The notes under the pieces were generated by a model, which saw only the letters and a program-made list of their open reading frames with translations, had not been told where the DNA came from and searched no databases. Positions 25,988 to 35,422 of a stretch of DNA of 64,000 nt are shown piece by piece. The position numbers and the translations under genes are program-made. Numbering within the stretch: the stretch's first letter is position 1; each line of letters opens with the position of its first letter. Source of the DNA: Oceanospirillaceae bacterium (GTDB lineage: Bacteria > Pseudomonadota > Gammaproteobacteria > Pseudomonadales > Balneatricaceae); assembly GCA_013215375.1 (NCBI GenBank), contig JABSRB010000027.1:16502-80501 (forward strand), written 5' to 3'.

Positions 25988-27130
25988 CTATTCAACTAAG
26001 TCACTTGATTTTTTCTCTTCTTGATCAGCGCTCTCTTCTATCTCCACGCTTTCATCTTCACTTTCTGTCCTGCTATCAACGGTTGCGTACAGAGCGCTTT
26101 GTTTATAACCTAAATGCAGGTGGCGCAGAAACACCATGATGACCGCCGCCACTGGCAGGGCTATTAATATGCCGATAAAACCAAATAGCTGCCCGCCCGC
26201 CATGATAGCGAAGATAACAGCGACGGGATGCAGACCTATTTTGTCACCGACCATTAAGGGTGTTAACAACATCCCCTCTAATGCCTGACCGATAATAAAC
26301 ACTAAAGATACCCAAACAAGAATGCTAGGGTCGTTAAACTGCACCATTGCCGCAACAAAAGCAGCGACAATACCCACCACAAAACCCATGTAGGGGACGA
26401 TACTAGCAGCCCCTGCAATCATGCCCAATATAAGCGCTAAATCTAAACCCACTAGCCATAAGCCAACACTGTACATAGTGCCTAATGCCAACATTACCAT
26501 CAGCTGCCCTTTTATAAAGGCTCCTAGCACTTCATCACACTCATGCACTAACGCCGTTATTTTAGGTTCAACATCTCTGGGTAATAACTGCCTTATTTTT
26601 TCCATCATGATATCCCAGTCACGTAACAAGTAGAAAAGAACCACCGGGATAAGTACCGCATTTGCCAGCCAAGCAACAATGGCCATACTAGAGTTGGCCA
26701 CACTCAAGACAATATTATTCAGCAAGCTACCTGTTTGTCGCATGTTATCTTTAATAAGAGATTTAAAGAAATTAAGGTCAAACTGCTCGAACTCTACGCC
26801 TAAGTTTTTGGCAATAAATGGTAACACATTTTGCTCAAACAGATTGATGGCAACAGGTATTTGCTTCACCATCACTGACAACTGTGCAGACAACTTAGGT
26901 AAAAACATCACCAGTGTCAAAAACAAGAACAGCATAATAATACTAAATACCACTAATACAGCCTGGGTACGACTTAGATTGTATCGCTGTAATTTGTCGG
27001 TAACGGGGTCAGCGAGATAAGCCATTAAAGCACCAATAATAAACGGCGATAAAATGGGCCCTAACAGCACTAGTAAATACCCGAGAATAACGACGACGAT
27101 AAGCAAAAACCAACGCTGAGATAATTCCAT
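25988..27130 (-). CDS. AI-2E family transporter (PerM/YdgG-like)
   Basis: 380 residues with about eight membrane helices, arranged as in the AI-2E transporter family: an N-terminal pair, a long amphipathic periplasmic region (residues ~60-150), then a C-terminal bundle with GMIAGAASIVPYMGFVVGIVAA and HPVAVIFAIMAGGQLFGFIGILIALPVAAV. The C-terminal tail is short and very acidic. The ATG at 27130 is preferred to an upstream TTG because GGAGAG lies ten bases before it. The family includes quorum-signal exporters and Na+/H+ antiporters; the substrate is not predictable. It is divergent from purM, a neighbourhood common in related gammaproteobacteria. Confidence 0.88.
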   Translation of the reverse strand: MELSQRWFLLIVVVILGYLLVLLGPILSPFIIGALMAYLADPVTDKLQRYNLSRTQAVLVVFSIIMLFLFLTLVMFLPKLSAQLSVMVKQIPVAINLFEQNVLPFIAKNLGVEFEQFDLNFFKSLIKDNMRQTGSLLNNIVLSVANSSMAIVAWLANAVLIPVVLFYLLRDWDIMMEKIRQLLPRDVEPKITALVHECDEVLGAFIKGQLMVMLALGTMYSVGLWLVGLDLALILGMIAGAASIVPYMGFVVGIVAAFVAAMVQFNDPSILVWVSLVFIIGQALEGMLLTPLMVGDKIGLHPVAVIFAIMAGGQLFGFIGILIALPVAAVIMVFLRHLHLGYKQSALYATVDSRTESEDESVEIEESADQEEKKSSDLVE

Positions 27131-27439
27131 TTTGTAGCATCTCTCCAAAGCTAACTTTATTTATTTAGATACTAACAAAGCAGGCATTTAATGTCTTCAC
27201 TAATCAAAGCTTACCCCCTTTTGAAAATTTACTTAGTAAAAACTTAACCGTCTAATAGCACGACGTTTATTACCAGCCCCAGAGATTAATCACTGGGCAT
27301 TTAGCTGACCCAAAAGTCCGTTTTTCACCCCTATATTTACGCCATATTTTGTGACTGTTATTAGCATGTTTACTAGCTATCTGTTAATATCGCCCCGAAA
27401 ATTCACCGCCCTATTTTTGACTTTAAAGGTCTTATTGTT
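27131..27439. other. Divergent intergenic region between the AI-2E permease gene and purM
   Basis: 309 bp carrying the purM promoter. I looked for a PurR box (palindrome around AAACGTTT) and do not see one. No small gene is apparent. Confidence 0.5.
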
Positions 27440-28489
27440 ATGTCTAACGATTCAAGTACAACTTCTCTTAGCTACAAAGATGCAGGTGTCGATATTGATG
27501 CTGGAAATGCCTTAGTTGAACGCATTAAACAAGTCGCAAAAAAAACCACTCGTCCTGAAGTGATGGGTGGTCTTGGTGGCTTTGGCGGTTTGTGTGAAAT
27601 ACCAGCAGGTTACAAGCAACCTGTACTTGTCTCTGGCACCGATGGTGTAGGTACTAAATTACGCTTGGCAATAGATCTCAACAAACACGACACCATAGGC
27701 ATCGATTTAGTGGCCATGTGTGTCAATGACCTCATTGTCGCTGGCGCTGAACCCCTCTACTTTTTAGATTATTATGCAACGGGCAAACTCAATGTAGATA
27801 CAGCTACAGCTGTGGTAACGGGTATTGGCAAAGGCTGTGAATTAGCAGGTTGTGCACTAGTGGGTGGCGAAACCGCTGAAATGCCTGGTATGTACCAAGG
27901 CGAAGATTATGATTTAGCAGGTTTTTGCACCGGTGTGGTAGAGAAGTCAGAAATCATTGACGGATCAAAAGTGGCCATCGGTGATGTGCTGATCGGTGTC
28001 GCCTCATCGGGCCCCCATTCAAATGGATACTCACTTATCCGAAAAATTATCGAAGTTAGCAATGCTGATCTAAATGCAGACTTGGATGGTAGACCTTTAA
28101 AAGATGCATTGTTAGAGCCTACCAAGATATACGTAAAATCAGCACTTAAGCTGATCAAAGATGTACAAGTGAATGCCCTGTCTCATATTACCGGTGGCGG
28201 CTTGTTAGAAAACATCCCACGTGTATTACCCGCGCAAACAAAAGCGGTTATCGATACTAATTCTTGGCAGTTGCCAGCTGTATTCAAGTGGCTACAGAAA
28301 AACGGTAACGTCGACATCACCGAAATGTACCGCACCTTTAACTGCGGCGTTGGCTTAGTCATTTGCGTGCCTGTTGCACAACAACAGCAAGCACTTGATA
28401 GCTTGACCAACAGTGGTGAGAGCGCTTGGGTTATCGGCCATATTAGCGCAGCTGGCCAAGATGAAGAGCAAGTAGAGATTGTTGGTTAA
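27440..28489 (+). CDS. purM: Phosphoribosylformylglycinamidine cyclo-ligase
   Basis: 349 residues, typical for PurM (AIR synthetase). Signature segments are [20 protein letters not shown] at the N-terminus, [14 protein letters not shown] for ATP binding, [23 protein letters not shown] and [15 protein letters not shown]. It closes the imidazole ring of aminoimidazole ribotide in de novo purine synthesis, using ATP. Its TAA overlaps the purN ATG (TAATG), so the two are translationally coupled. Confidence 0.97.
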   Translation: MSNDSSTTSLSYKDAGVDIDAGNALVERIKQVAKKTTRPEVMGGLGGFGGLCEIPAGYKQPVLVSGTDGVGTKLRLAIDLNKHDTIGIDLVAMCVNDLIVAGAEPLYFLDYYATGKLNVDTATAVVTGIGKGCELAGCALVGGETAEMPGMYQGEDYDLAGFCTGVVEKSEIIDGSKVAIGDVLIGVASSGPHSNGYSLIRKIIEVSNADLNADLDGRPLKDALLEPTKIYVKSALKLIKDVQVNALSHITGGGLLENIPRVLPAQTKAVIDTNSWQLPAVFKWLQKNGNVDITEMYRTFNCGVGLVICVPVAQQQQALDSLTNSGESAWVIGHISAAGQDEEQVEIVG

Positions 28490-29145
28490 TGAAAAAGCGG
28501 ATAGCAGTACTGATTTCGGGTAGTGGCTCTAACTTACAGGCAATTATTGATCATATTGATGCTGACAAAATCAATGCAGAGATTGTTCTAGTATTAAGCA
28601 ACAAGGCAGATGCCTATGGTTTAATACGTGCCGAACAAGCCAGTATCCCCACTCAAGTACTGCAACATACCGATTACCAGAGCCGCCATGATTTTGATCA
28701 GGCGGTTCTTAAGTGTATCGAAGAACAACAAGTCGACTTGATTGTCTTAGCGGGCTTTATGCGAATTTTGACTGAGCAATTTGTCAGCCACTTCACTGGC
28801 CGCATGCTCAATATTCACCCATCATTACTGCCTAAGCACAAAGGTTTGAATACCCATCAAAGAGCTATTGATGACAAAGATAGCGAACACGGCTTATCAG
28901 TGCATTTTGTCACTCCCGAGCTTGATGGAGGCCCAGTGGCACTGCAAGTCATTGTGCCCATTTCAGAGACTGATGATGCAAGCAGCTTGCAGAAAAAAGT
29001 TCACTCTCATGAACATAGCGCTTATCCAAAAGTGATTGCTTGGTTCTGCGCAGATAGACTGCTCTGCAGAGACAACAATCTGTTGCTAGATGGTGAACTT
29101 CTTCCCCAGTATGGTCTCAAAGAAATTATTCAGAATAACGATTAA
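28489..29145 (+). CDS. purN: Phosphoribosylglycinamide formyltransferase
   Basis: 218 residues, normal for the folate-dependent enzyme PurN. VLISGSGSNLQAIIDHI binds the phosphoribosyl group. MLNIHPSLLPKHKGLNTHQRAI contains the catalytic Asn and His, and HFVTPELDGG the catalytic Asp. It transfers a formyl group from 10-formyl-THF to glycinamide ribonucleotide. It overlaps purM by one base; a strong hairpin with a T-tract lies ~70 bp downstream. FolD, which supplies the folate donor, is encoded elsewhere in this window. Confidence 0.97.
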   Translation: MKKRIAVLISGSGSNLQAIIDHIDADKINAEIVLVLSNKADAYGLIRAEQASIPTQVLQHTDYQSRHDFDQAVLKCIEEQQVDLIVLAGFMRILTEQFVSHFTGRMLNIHPSLLPKHKGLNTHQRAIDDKDSEHGLSVHFVTPELDGGPVALQVIVPISETDDASSLQKKVHSHEHSAYPKVIAWFCADRLLCRDNNLLLDGELLPQYGLKEIIQNND

Positions 29146-29216
29146 GCGCTAGCGCCAAACAACCTTTATCTTTACGGTTAGCCCTTATATCATAAATAAA
29201 TGTAAAACATATGGAT

Positions 29217-29270
29217 GAGACTTCTACACGGCCAACTCTTGCGAGCTCGTGCAGGAGTCTCTTTTTGTTT
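29217..29270 (+). terminator. Rho-independent terminator/attenuator after purN
   Basis: GAGACTTCTACACG pairs with CGTGCAGGAGTCTC over 14 positions (one mismatch, one wobble) around a 17-base loop, then TTTTTGTTT. It lies between purN and the DUF3108 gene, so it either ends the pur transcript or attenuates entry into the next genes. Confidence 0.8.
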
Positions 29271-29288
29271 AATTTTCAAGGGCACTTT

Positions 29289-30029
29289 ATGTTACTTTCA
29301 CAAGATACACCGTCCGTTACTTGTCATGCAAAAGCTCAACGCAAAACCTCTCCTTTAACACTTGCCTGCCTTTCGCTACTTTTAGCCATCAGCCAACCGG
29401 TATTGGCAGCCAAAGCTTACCAGGCAACCTATACAGCCAGTTTCAAGGCACAGGTAAACATTAATGGTACGCTAAAAAGAAGTCTTTCTAAGCAAGGTAA
29501 CGGCCAATGGCTGTTCAAAGATGACATCAGTGCCTTTTTAGCTTCTATCAAAGAGAGTAGCGTACTGCGTATTAACAACAATAAAGTTATCCCTCAGAAA
29601 TATCAGTATCTACGCAAAATCATCGGGAAAAAGAAAACACAAGATATCAACTTTGACTGGACTAAGAACCAGGCGGTCAATAAAAACAACCAGGTTATAG
29701 CACTGCAACCAAATACCCAAGATCCTTTAAGTTACCAATTACAACTACAATTGGATCTACAAAAAGGACACCGTGGTAGTTTTGTCTACCCCTATACCAA
29801 AAAGAACAAAATTGAGCTTTTGAAATTTATTGAAGTTGGAAGTGAAGTGGTCGACACTCCATTGGGAAAGCTTAAAAGCATCAAGCTTAAACTTGATCGC
29901 GGCCCCAATGCAAAAAGAGAGACATTCATTTGGTTCTCAATTAAACACAATTTCATCATTAGTCAGTTAAAACAAACGGAAAAGGACGGTAAGTCCTACT
30001 CTATTTTACTAAAAGATCTAAAACTGTAA
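29289..30029 (+). CDS. DUF3108 domain-containing periplasmic protein
   Basis: 246 residues with a signal peptide (LTLACLSLLLAISQPVLAA). The mature protein fits DUF3108: YQATYTASFK at the start, IPQKYQYLRK in the middle, and FIEVGSEVVDTPLGKLKSIKLKLDRG followed by a late FIWFS strand. Its function is unknown; family members are mostly beta-sheet periplasmic proteins often found next to purMN. The frame stays open further upstream, to 29211, but the internal ATG at 29289 is chosen: AAGGG lies seven bases before it, it gives a normal signal peptide, and the upstream extension would overlap the terminator hairpin. Confidence 0.85.
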   Translation: MLLSQDTPSVTCHAKAQRKTSPLTLACLSLLLAISQPVLAAKAYQATYTASFKAQVNINGTLKRSLSKQGNGQWLFKDDISAFLASIKESSVLRINNNKVIPQKYQYLRKIIGKKKTQDINFDWTKNQAVNKNNQVIALQPNTQDPLSYQLQLQLDLQKGHRGSFVYPYTKKNKIELLKFIEVGSEVVDTPLGKLKSIKLKLDRGPNAKRETFIWFSIKHNFIISQLKQTEKDGKSYSILLKDLKL

Positions 30030-30047
30030 TTATCAGAGATAAGCAGC

Positions 30048-30311
30048 ATGAGCACAGTATCGGCAGAAAACACCACCGCATGGCTATTGGATCAAGAAGA
30101 TTGTGATTGTGACGACCAGCGGTTTTACTGTAGCTACTTAATCTCCCATAGCAGCCTTTGTCTTGATGAGGCTGTGGATGATAAAAGCTACTTTAACAGT
30201 ATGGAGCAGAGTCTGACGAAAGGGCTGGCAGCTGATCAATTATCCGAACAAGATCGTTCGGGTATCCAATCACTGTGGGCCCAAGCTATCAAAAAATTTT
30301 TAACTCCTTAA
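30048..30311 (+). CDS. YfcL-family protein
   Basis: 87 residues, similar in length and pattern to E. coli YfcL: DDQRFYCSYLISHSSLCLDEA, then a helix with MEQSLTKGLAADQLSEQDRSGIQSLW and a short tail. The protein should be helical and cytoplasmic; no biochemical role is established for the family. It begins 18 bp after the DUF3108 gene and is probably transcribed with it. The cysteine-rich CDCDD near the N-terminus is unusual but forms no recognised metal motif. Confidence 0.78.
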   Translation: MSTVSAENTTAWLLDQEDCDCDDQRFYCSYLISHSSLCLDEAVDDKSYFNSMEQSLTKGLAADQLSEQDRSGIQSLWAQAIKKFLTP

Positions 30312-30350
30312 AAGTTGTATATATTCAGGATATTCATCACATAAGTTATT

Positions 30351-30380
30351 CTTTAGTAAAAAACTAAGGTATTATTCTTA
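30351..30380 (+). terminator. Possible terminator after the YfcL gene
   Basis: CTTTAGT pairs with ACTAAGG (7 bp, one wobble) around AAAAA, followed by the T-rich TATTATTCTT. It lies between the YfcL gene and sodN. The stem is modest. Confidence 0.4.
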
Positions 30381-30459
30381 TAGGTATTTATACATTATTG
30401 TCAGCGAGTTAAATGACAGTATTAAACTTTGTGCAAGTTAAATATATAGAGGCAACAAA

Positions 30460-30957
30460 ATGATTCATCAAATTACTAAAGCACTAGATAGCGTACTAAA
30501 GATCAAATCTGTAAGCGCACACTGTGATGTACCCTGCGGCATTTACGATCCAAGCACTATGCAACTAGCGACACTGACTGTGATTCGTTTTATGGATCAG
30601 ATTAACGAACTAGAAGGCAAAGAGCTAACGCTTGCTGATCAAGCTAAACTTGTTCGCCTAGTGACTGAGAAAGAGATTCACGCAGAAAAAGTTAAGCAAG
30701 AAGTACGCATCATGTGGGGCGATTATTTCAAGGCTGCACAGTTTGAAGCATGTCCTGGCACTAACGAGTTAGTACACAACATTATGCTAACAGGTTCTAA
30801 GTGCAAGCAAGGAATTGATCGTGCTGCTGGTGAAGAGTTACTTAAGCTTGTTAACGAATTCGCTGCGAGCTTCTGGAAAACTAAAGGTGTTGATACCTTT
30901 ACTGCTACTTGCCCTTACGCACCGGCACTTGACGTTGTTTACCCAAAGCTGGGTTAA
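30460..30957 (+). CDS. sodN: Nickel superoxide dismutase
   Basis: 165 residues. The mature enzyme should begin at His21 of HCDVPCGIYDP, the nickel hook of NiSOD, in which His1, Cys2 and Cys6 bind nickel. The 20 residues before it are a propeptide ending in SVSA that must be cut off to expose His1. The rest is the four-helix bundle (EKEIHAEKVKQEVRIMWGDYFK, C-terminal CPYAPALDVVYPKLG). It converts superoxide to oxygen and hydrogen peroxide in the cytoplasm. AGAGG seven bases before the ATG supports the start. The maturation protease gene follows directly. Confidence 0.97.
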   Translation: MIHQITKALDSVLKIKSVSAHCDVPCGIYDPSTMQLATLTVIRFMDQINELEGKELTLADQAKLVRLVTEKEIHAEKVKQEVRIMWGDYFKAAQFEACPGTNELVHNIMLTGSKCKQGIDRAAGEELLKLVNEFAASFWKTKGVDTFTATCPYAPALDVVYPKLG

Positions 30958-30972
30958 TAAACGCACCAACTT

Positions 30973-31005
30973 GTTACCTATAGTTTGTTATAGGTAACAT
31001 TTTAT
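30973..31005 (+). terminator. Hairpin between sodN and the protease gene
   Basis: GTTACCTATA pairs perfectly with TATAGGTAAC (10 bp) around GTTTGT, followed by ATTTTA. It could attenuate transcription so that much more SodN than protease is made, or protect the 3' end of sodN mRNA. Confidence 0.65.
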
Positions 31006-31013
31006 ATCCTCCT

Positions 31014-31310
31014 ATGATTTATCTACGTCGTATTAATGGTAACAGCATGTCTCCCACGCTCTTAAATGGGGATTACATTGTTGCATTTAGCCCCCTTCAA
31101 AAGCGCTTTAGTGTTGGTGACATTGTCATTGTAAACCACCCACAATTCTCAGAAATTATTAAACGCATTCACTACATTGATGAGCAAGGTAAATTTTGGC
31201 TTATCGGTGATGGATTAGACACCTTATCAACAGATAAAATGGGTGCTATCGATATTACACAAATCCTCGCCAAACTATGTTGGCACATTAAGGCCAAAGA
31301 AGTTGTATAA
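31014..31310 (+). CDS. sodX: Nickel-type superoxide dismutase maturation protease (S26 family)
   Basis: 98 residues, a minimal signal-peptidase-like (S26/LexA fold) protease. The nucleophile serine is in INGNSMSPTLLNGDYIV and the general-base lysine in EIIKRIHYI; GDGLDTLSTDK is the later conserved block. It lacks a membrane anchor, as expected for the cytoplasmic protease that removes the SodN propeptide. It starts 56 bp after sodN, beyond a hairpin; its ribosome binding site is weak, which fits low expression. The symbol sodX follows common use for this partner. Confidence 0.9.
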   Translation: MIYLRRINGNSMSPTLLNGDYIVAFSPLQKRFSVGDIVIVNHPQFSEIIKRIHYIDEQGKFWLIGDGLDTLSTDKMGAIDITQILAKLCWHIKAKEVV

Positions 31311-31364
31311 GTCAGCAATTTCAATCTAACCTCTACTTAAATAATCGAGTAAAACTCTACCCAT

Positions 31365-34300
31365 TCATTCGTTAATCTCGCACAAAGTAGCTACGTTTGG
31401 TGTTGTCGCCAACCACATTTTCAATAGCACTATGAGTCGATCTGCATCTAATGGTTTAGTCATGTAATCATTGGCGCCTGCTAATATGCACTTATTCCTA
31501 TCCTCAGGCATTGCTTTCGCTGTGAGTGCAATGATAGGGGTATTTAGATAGGCAGGACACTCTCTAATGGCTTTCATTGTTTGATAACCGTCTAATTCCG
31601 GCATCATAATATCCATTAATATTATATCAAAATCTTGATTATCCTTAATGATTTCTATCGCTTGTAACCCATCATCTGCTACCGCATATTTCATGTTATA
31701 GTTTTCTAAGATGGCCGTTAATGCAAAGACATTACTGATATTATCATCAACAATTAGTACTTTTTTTCCCTCCAACATTTGCCCCTGATCGAAATAGCTT
31801 TGCATTATATCCTGTTGAGATAAAGTTTGATTAGCTTCAACAGATCTTAAAAATTTTGAGAGCTTTTTCATCTCAGATTTATGACTGATACTCTCTGACA
31901 TCGAAGACAGTTCACTTAAGCGGGATTCATCAATCACTAATAAGGGTATGTCGCACTCTACAAGCTTGCTTTCAAATTGCTCAAACTCACTTTGCGCTGT
32001 CAACCCTATCGCCTGTTTGTCTACTAGCACCCCAACATATTCACTCAAAGTTGAAGTGATCACTGCTGGCGAAAACCCGGCTGAATTCGTCTGAATTTTT
32101 AGACCTTTTGTCTCAACAATTTTCCCCATAAATCGACTATTAGAAGCTAAGGTACAAACATACAGTATTTTCGGTTTAACAAATTCGATGGCTGTTTTCT
32201 CTTTAACCACGTCCCGTGCTATTGCCTGCCTATTTTTGCTAGTATCTAATATTGCGATAGGCGCATTCTCGCTGAGAACTTGATCGTTCAATGTACGCAA
32301 AGGAATGTAAATATAAAATAGCGAGCCTTTATGTAATTCTGTTTCCAGATATAAGAAACCGCCCATAAGCTCAACTAAATGCAGCGAAATAGATAAACCT
32401 AGTCCAGTGCCACCAAATTTTCGACTTGTGGTTCCATCTGCCTGAGCAAAAGCTCTAAATACTCGCTCTTTGTTTTCTTGCGCAATACCAATACCTGTAT
32501 CTTTCACGCAGAAACACAGAGCATCGAATTCAAGCTTATGATGTTCATCTCCCTCTATATTATAAACGTCCCCTTCTTGATGAACGCTCACATTGAGTGA
32601 GACAGAACCCTCCATAGTAAATTTAAAGGCATTTGCCAATAAATTAGTGATGACTTGAACCAGTCTCTTTTTATCAACCTCAACAATTTTAGGTGCTGCG
32701 GTGTAGGAAAGCCTAAAGTCTAATTTTTTCTCAACGGCAATTTCACTAAAGTTTTCTTTCAATAATATTAGTATTGCCTCCAAGTTTTCATGGGTGAAGT
32801 TAATGTCAGTTTTACCCGCCTCTATTTTGGAATGATCTAAAATATCTTCAATTAAAATTAGCAAATCGCTGCCTGAACGATAAATAACCTCCGCGTATTT
32901 CACTTCGCTATCATTTAAATTACCTTTTTTATTATCAATCAGTAATTTTGATAATATTAATAAACTGTTTAAAGGCGAACGTAATTCATGTGACATATTG
33001 GCCAAAAATTCTGATTTGTAGCGACTCGCCTGCATTAACTCGTTGGTCTTTTCCTCCATTTTGATACTGGCTTGTTCGAGCTGTTCATTTTTTAGCTCTA
33101 CTGCTTGTTGCTTCTCTTGTAATTGCTGAGCTTTGTGCTGAAGCTCGTCATTTGACTTACCTAACTGAGATTGGTGCAACTCAAGTTCTTCAGCTTGACG
33201 CTGGCTCTGCGCTAACAACAGCTTCATTTTATCTCTTGATACCGCTACATTAATGGCAATTCCTAAGTTGCTTTTAACCTGGTGCAAAAACTCTTTTTGA
33301 ATTTTACTAGGCTCTCTATATAACCCTAACTCTAAAACGCCCTCCACTTTACCTTCATGCATCAAAGGCAACACCACAATATAATTTAACATGGCATTAG
33401 CGATGCCAGATTGTGAGATAGGTTGGCGCTCATCTTCTGCCAATTTTTTAACAATAATTTCAGGTGAGACAAAAACCTGACCAATCAAACCAACACCTTC
33501 AGGATAGACAAACTTATATTGGGTGAGACGAGTTTCTTCATCCATTAACACGCCATAATGCGAGATTAATCTAATCGCTTTGCCAATATTTTTATCTTCA
33601 ATACTGCGGTACAAATAACCAATGGGGGCATCAAAATAATGGGACAAAAAATCTACTGAATTTTTGGTCAAGGTCTCTAAGGGCTGTTCGCCAGTTAGCT
33701 GTCTGTTCATTTCGGACAACCCAGACTTAAGCCAGTTTTGATCATTATTATGCTGTGCGAACTGCTTCAAGAAGTGCACTGTACTTTCTAATCTTGTTTG
33801 TATTTGTACAAAATCTCCATGATAACAATCGTCTGGAAGACTGAATTTCTTCTGATCTTCAAGTCCATACTCCATATTTGCAGTCACCGTTAACATATCA
33901 AATAACTGCCGCTGAAGGTTCAGTGATATTTTGGTAATGCTTTCAGGAATAGCTTTGTAATCAGCGCAAAATATACTCGGGTTGTTTAATGTCGTTAAAT
34001 CACCCATCGCTAGTGCATCACAAGATCTTACGATTTCTTTTACTAGCTTGTTGATACTTGTTCTAGCGACATTTAAGCTGTGTTCTATTAATGTATATTC
34101 GCCCTGATAGGGATAACTGGTATTTTGATCTAAATACCCCATTGTCAGCCCCTGACAAGCAGTATCAATATCGAAAATCATCTGCTGTTGTTTTTTTGCT
34201 GAACTATTGAGTGCTAAATGTATCTGACTAAACACCTCAACCTTTAACTCGCTGTTTTTCATGTATTTACTCGATAACAATTGTAACTCTTTAAAATCCC

Positions 34301-35294
34301 CAGATAAATTCAGTTGGGTCATTTCCAATAAATTATCGACTGCCAGTACCATCCTCTTTCTTAATATCACCCCGATTATGACACTTAATATTATTAATAT
34401 ACTGGCGAGCGTCCAAGTTAAAACTCGAGCATCAAAAAAAAGTCCTTTATTAATTTCGTTATGATTGGCAACGGTACTATTCATATCCTCAAGTAAATGA
34501 GAAACGATATGATCTTGATTTTTTATATCAGTGCTCAATAGTGAATCTTTTAATGATTTTTTATTATTTTCTCGTTTATTTAAATTAAATAATGTTTCCT
34601 CAATATTATCAATCATATCTATAAGCTCAACAAATACACTAAGCTCAATATCGACAAAACTTTCCATTTCATTTTTTTCAATAACATTAGAAAATATATT
34701 TTTGTAATACCCCTTCTCAATTATTTTATTGCCCTCACCAAAAGCTTTGTACTTCAACTTAACAAACTCATTATTCACGATGGCCATTTTATTTGATAAA
34801 GTAAAAACATTTCTTTTTTGTAAAAAATTCGATAACTTTATAATTAGATCATCAGTCTTAGCTATTTGTATATTTAATATTTCTGATGTAATTTGATCAA
34901 TTTCCTTAATCAGCATATACACACTATCTATATCTCTAATATATTTTTCGTAACCATTAGAGAGGTCATCTAATTTTTTAAAATCTATACCTCCCATTAT
35001 TTTAGCTTGTGACAAAATGGCATTTATTTCATCAATTTTTTCATAGACTTCAGCTTTATCAGGAGCACTTGATGCATCAAACAATCTATTACTACTATTA
35101 TCTAGCTGCACATTTTTATATAAGAGCCTCTCTAGAATATTTTGCCTTTCATTAAATATTTCAAGTTTATTGACGGAAATATTTTCCATTTTATTAATAT
35201 AATACATTGACAAAAAAGCGAGTAAAAACACAAAGATGGCAACAATAACATTGACCAATACTAAGCTTAAATTGAGCGATATTGATTTATTCAA
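31365..35294 (-). CDS. Hybrid sensor histidine kinase with GAF and receiver domains
   Basis: 1309 residues. Two membrane helices (about 9-31 and 290-312) enclose a helical periplasmic sensor of ~255 residues. HAMP-like and linker helices come next, then a GAF domain (about 535-685) and a coiled coil (690-760). The HisKA phosphoacceptor His769 lies in KSEFLANMSHELRSPLN. The ATPase domain has NLLANAFKFT, VKDTGIGI and GGTGLGLSISLHL. A degenerate receiver-like segment precedes an intact receiver (VLIVDDN, IILMDIMMPELDG, ALTAKA, YMTKPLD). The start is TTG with AAGG upstream, and it preserves the first membrane helix; the next ATG would cut it off. A REC-PAS-GGDEF-EAL gene lies 128 bp upstream on the same strand and may share its pathway. 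Confidence 0.92.
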   Translation of the reverse strand: MNKSISLNLSLVLVNVIVAIFVFLLAFLSMYYINKMENISVNKLEIFNERQNILERLLYKNVQLDNSSNRLFDASSAPDKAEVYEKIDEINAILSQAKIMGGIDFKKLDDLSNGYEKYIRDIDSVYMLIKEIDQITSEILNIQIAKTDDLIIKLSNFLQKRNVFTLSNKMAIVNNEFVKLKYKAFGEGNKIIEKGYYKNIFSNVIEKNEMESFVDIELSVFVELIDMIDNIEETLFNLNKRENNKKSLKDSLLSTDIKNQDHIVSHLLEDMNSTVANHNEINKGLFFDARVLTWTLASILIILSVIIGVILRKRMVLAVDNLLEMTQLNLSGDFKELQLLSSKYMKNSELKVEVFSQIHLALNSSAKKQQQMIFDIDTACQGLTMGYLDQNTSYPYQGEYTLIEHSLNVARTSINKLVKEIVRSCDALAMGDLTTLNNPSIFCADYKAIPESITKISLNLQRQLFDMLTVTANMEYGLEDQKKFSLPDDCYHGDFVQIQTRLESTVHFLKQFAQHNNDQNWLKSGLSEMNRQLTGEQPLETLTKNSVDFLSHYFDAPIGYLYRSIEDKNIGKAIRLISHYGVLMDEETRLTQYKFVYPEGVGLIGQVFVSPEIIVKKLAEDERQPISQSGIANAMLNYIVVLPLMHEGKVEGVLELGLYREPSKIQKEFLHQVKSNLGIAINVAVSRDKMKLLLAQSQRQAEELELHQSQLGKSNDELQHKAQQLQEKQQAVELKNEQLEQASIKMEEKTNELMQASRYKSEFLANMSHELRSPLNSLLILSKLLIDNKKGNLNDSEVKYAEVIYRSGSDLLILIEDILDHSKIEAGKTDINFTHENLEAILILLKENFSEIAVEKKLDFRLSYTAAPKIVEVDKKRLVQVITNLLANAFKFTMEGSVSLNVSVHQEGDVYNIEGDEHHKLEFDALCFCVKDTGIGIAQENKERVFRAFAQADGTTSRKFGGTGLGLSISLHLVELMGGFLYLETELHKGSLFYIYIPLRTLNDQVLSENAPIAILDTSKNRQAIARDVVKEKTAIEFVKPKILYVCTLASNSRFMGKIVETKGLKIQTNSAGFSPAVITSTLSEYVGVLVDKQAIGLTAQSEFEQFESKLVECDIPLLVIDESRLSELSSMSESISHKSEMKKLSKFLRSVEANQTLSQQDIMQSYFDQGQMLEGKKVLIVDDNISNVFALTAILENYNMKYAVADDGLQAIEIIKDNQDFDIILMDIMMPELDGYQTMKAIRECPAYLNTPIIALTAKAMPEDRNKCILAGANDYMTKPLDADRLIVLLKMWLATTPNVATLCEINE

Positions 35295-35422
35295 AAGAGA
35301 ACCTTATATATGAAGTTTCTTTAAGCCAAGATGACAGAGAAACGGTGACTATAGATTCATAAAATGCGCTATATGTATAATAAAGAGCAGTTGAAGCGTT
35401 CAACTTAGAGCTTAAGAGTTAG

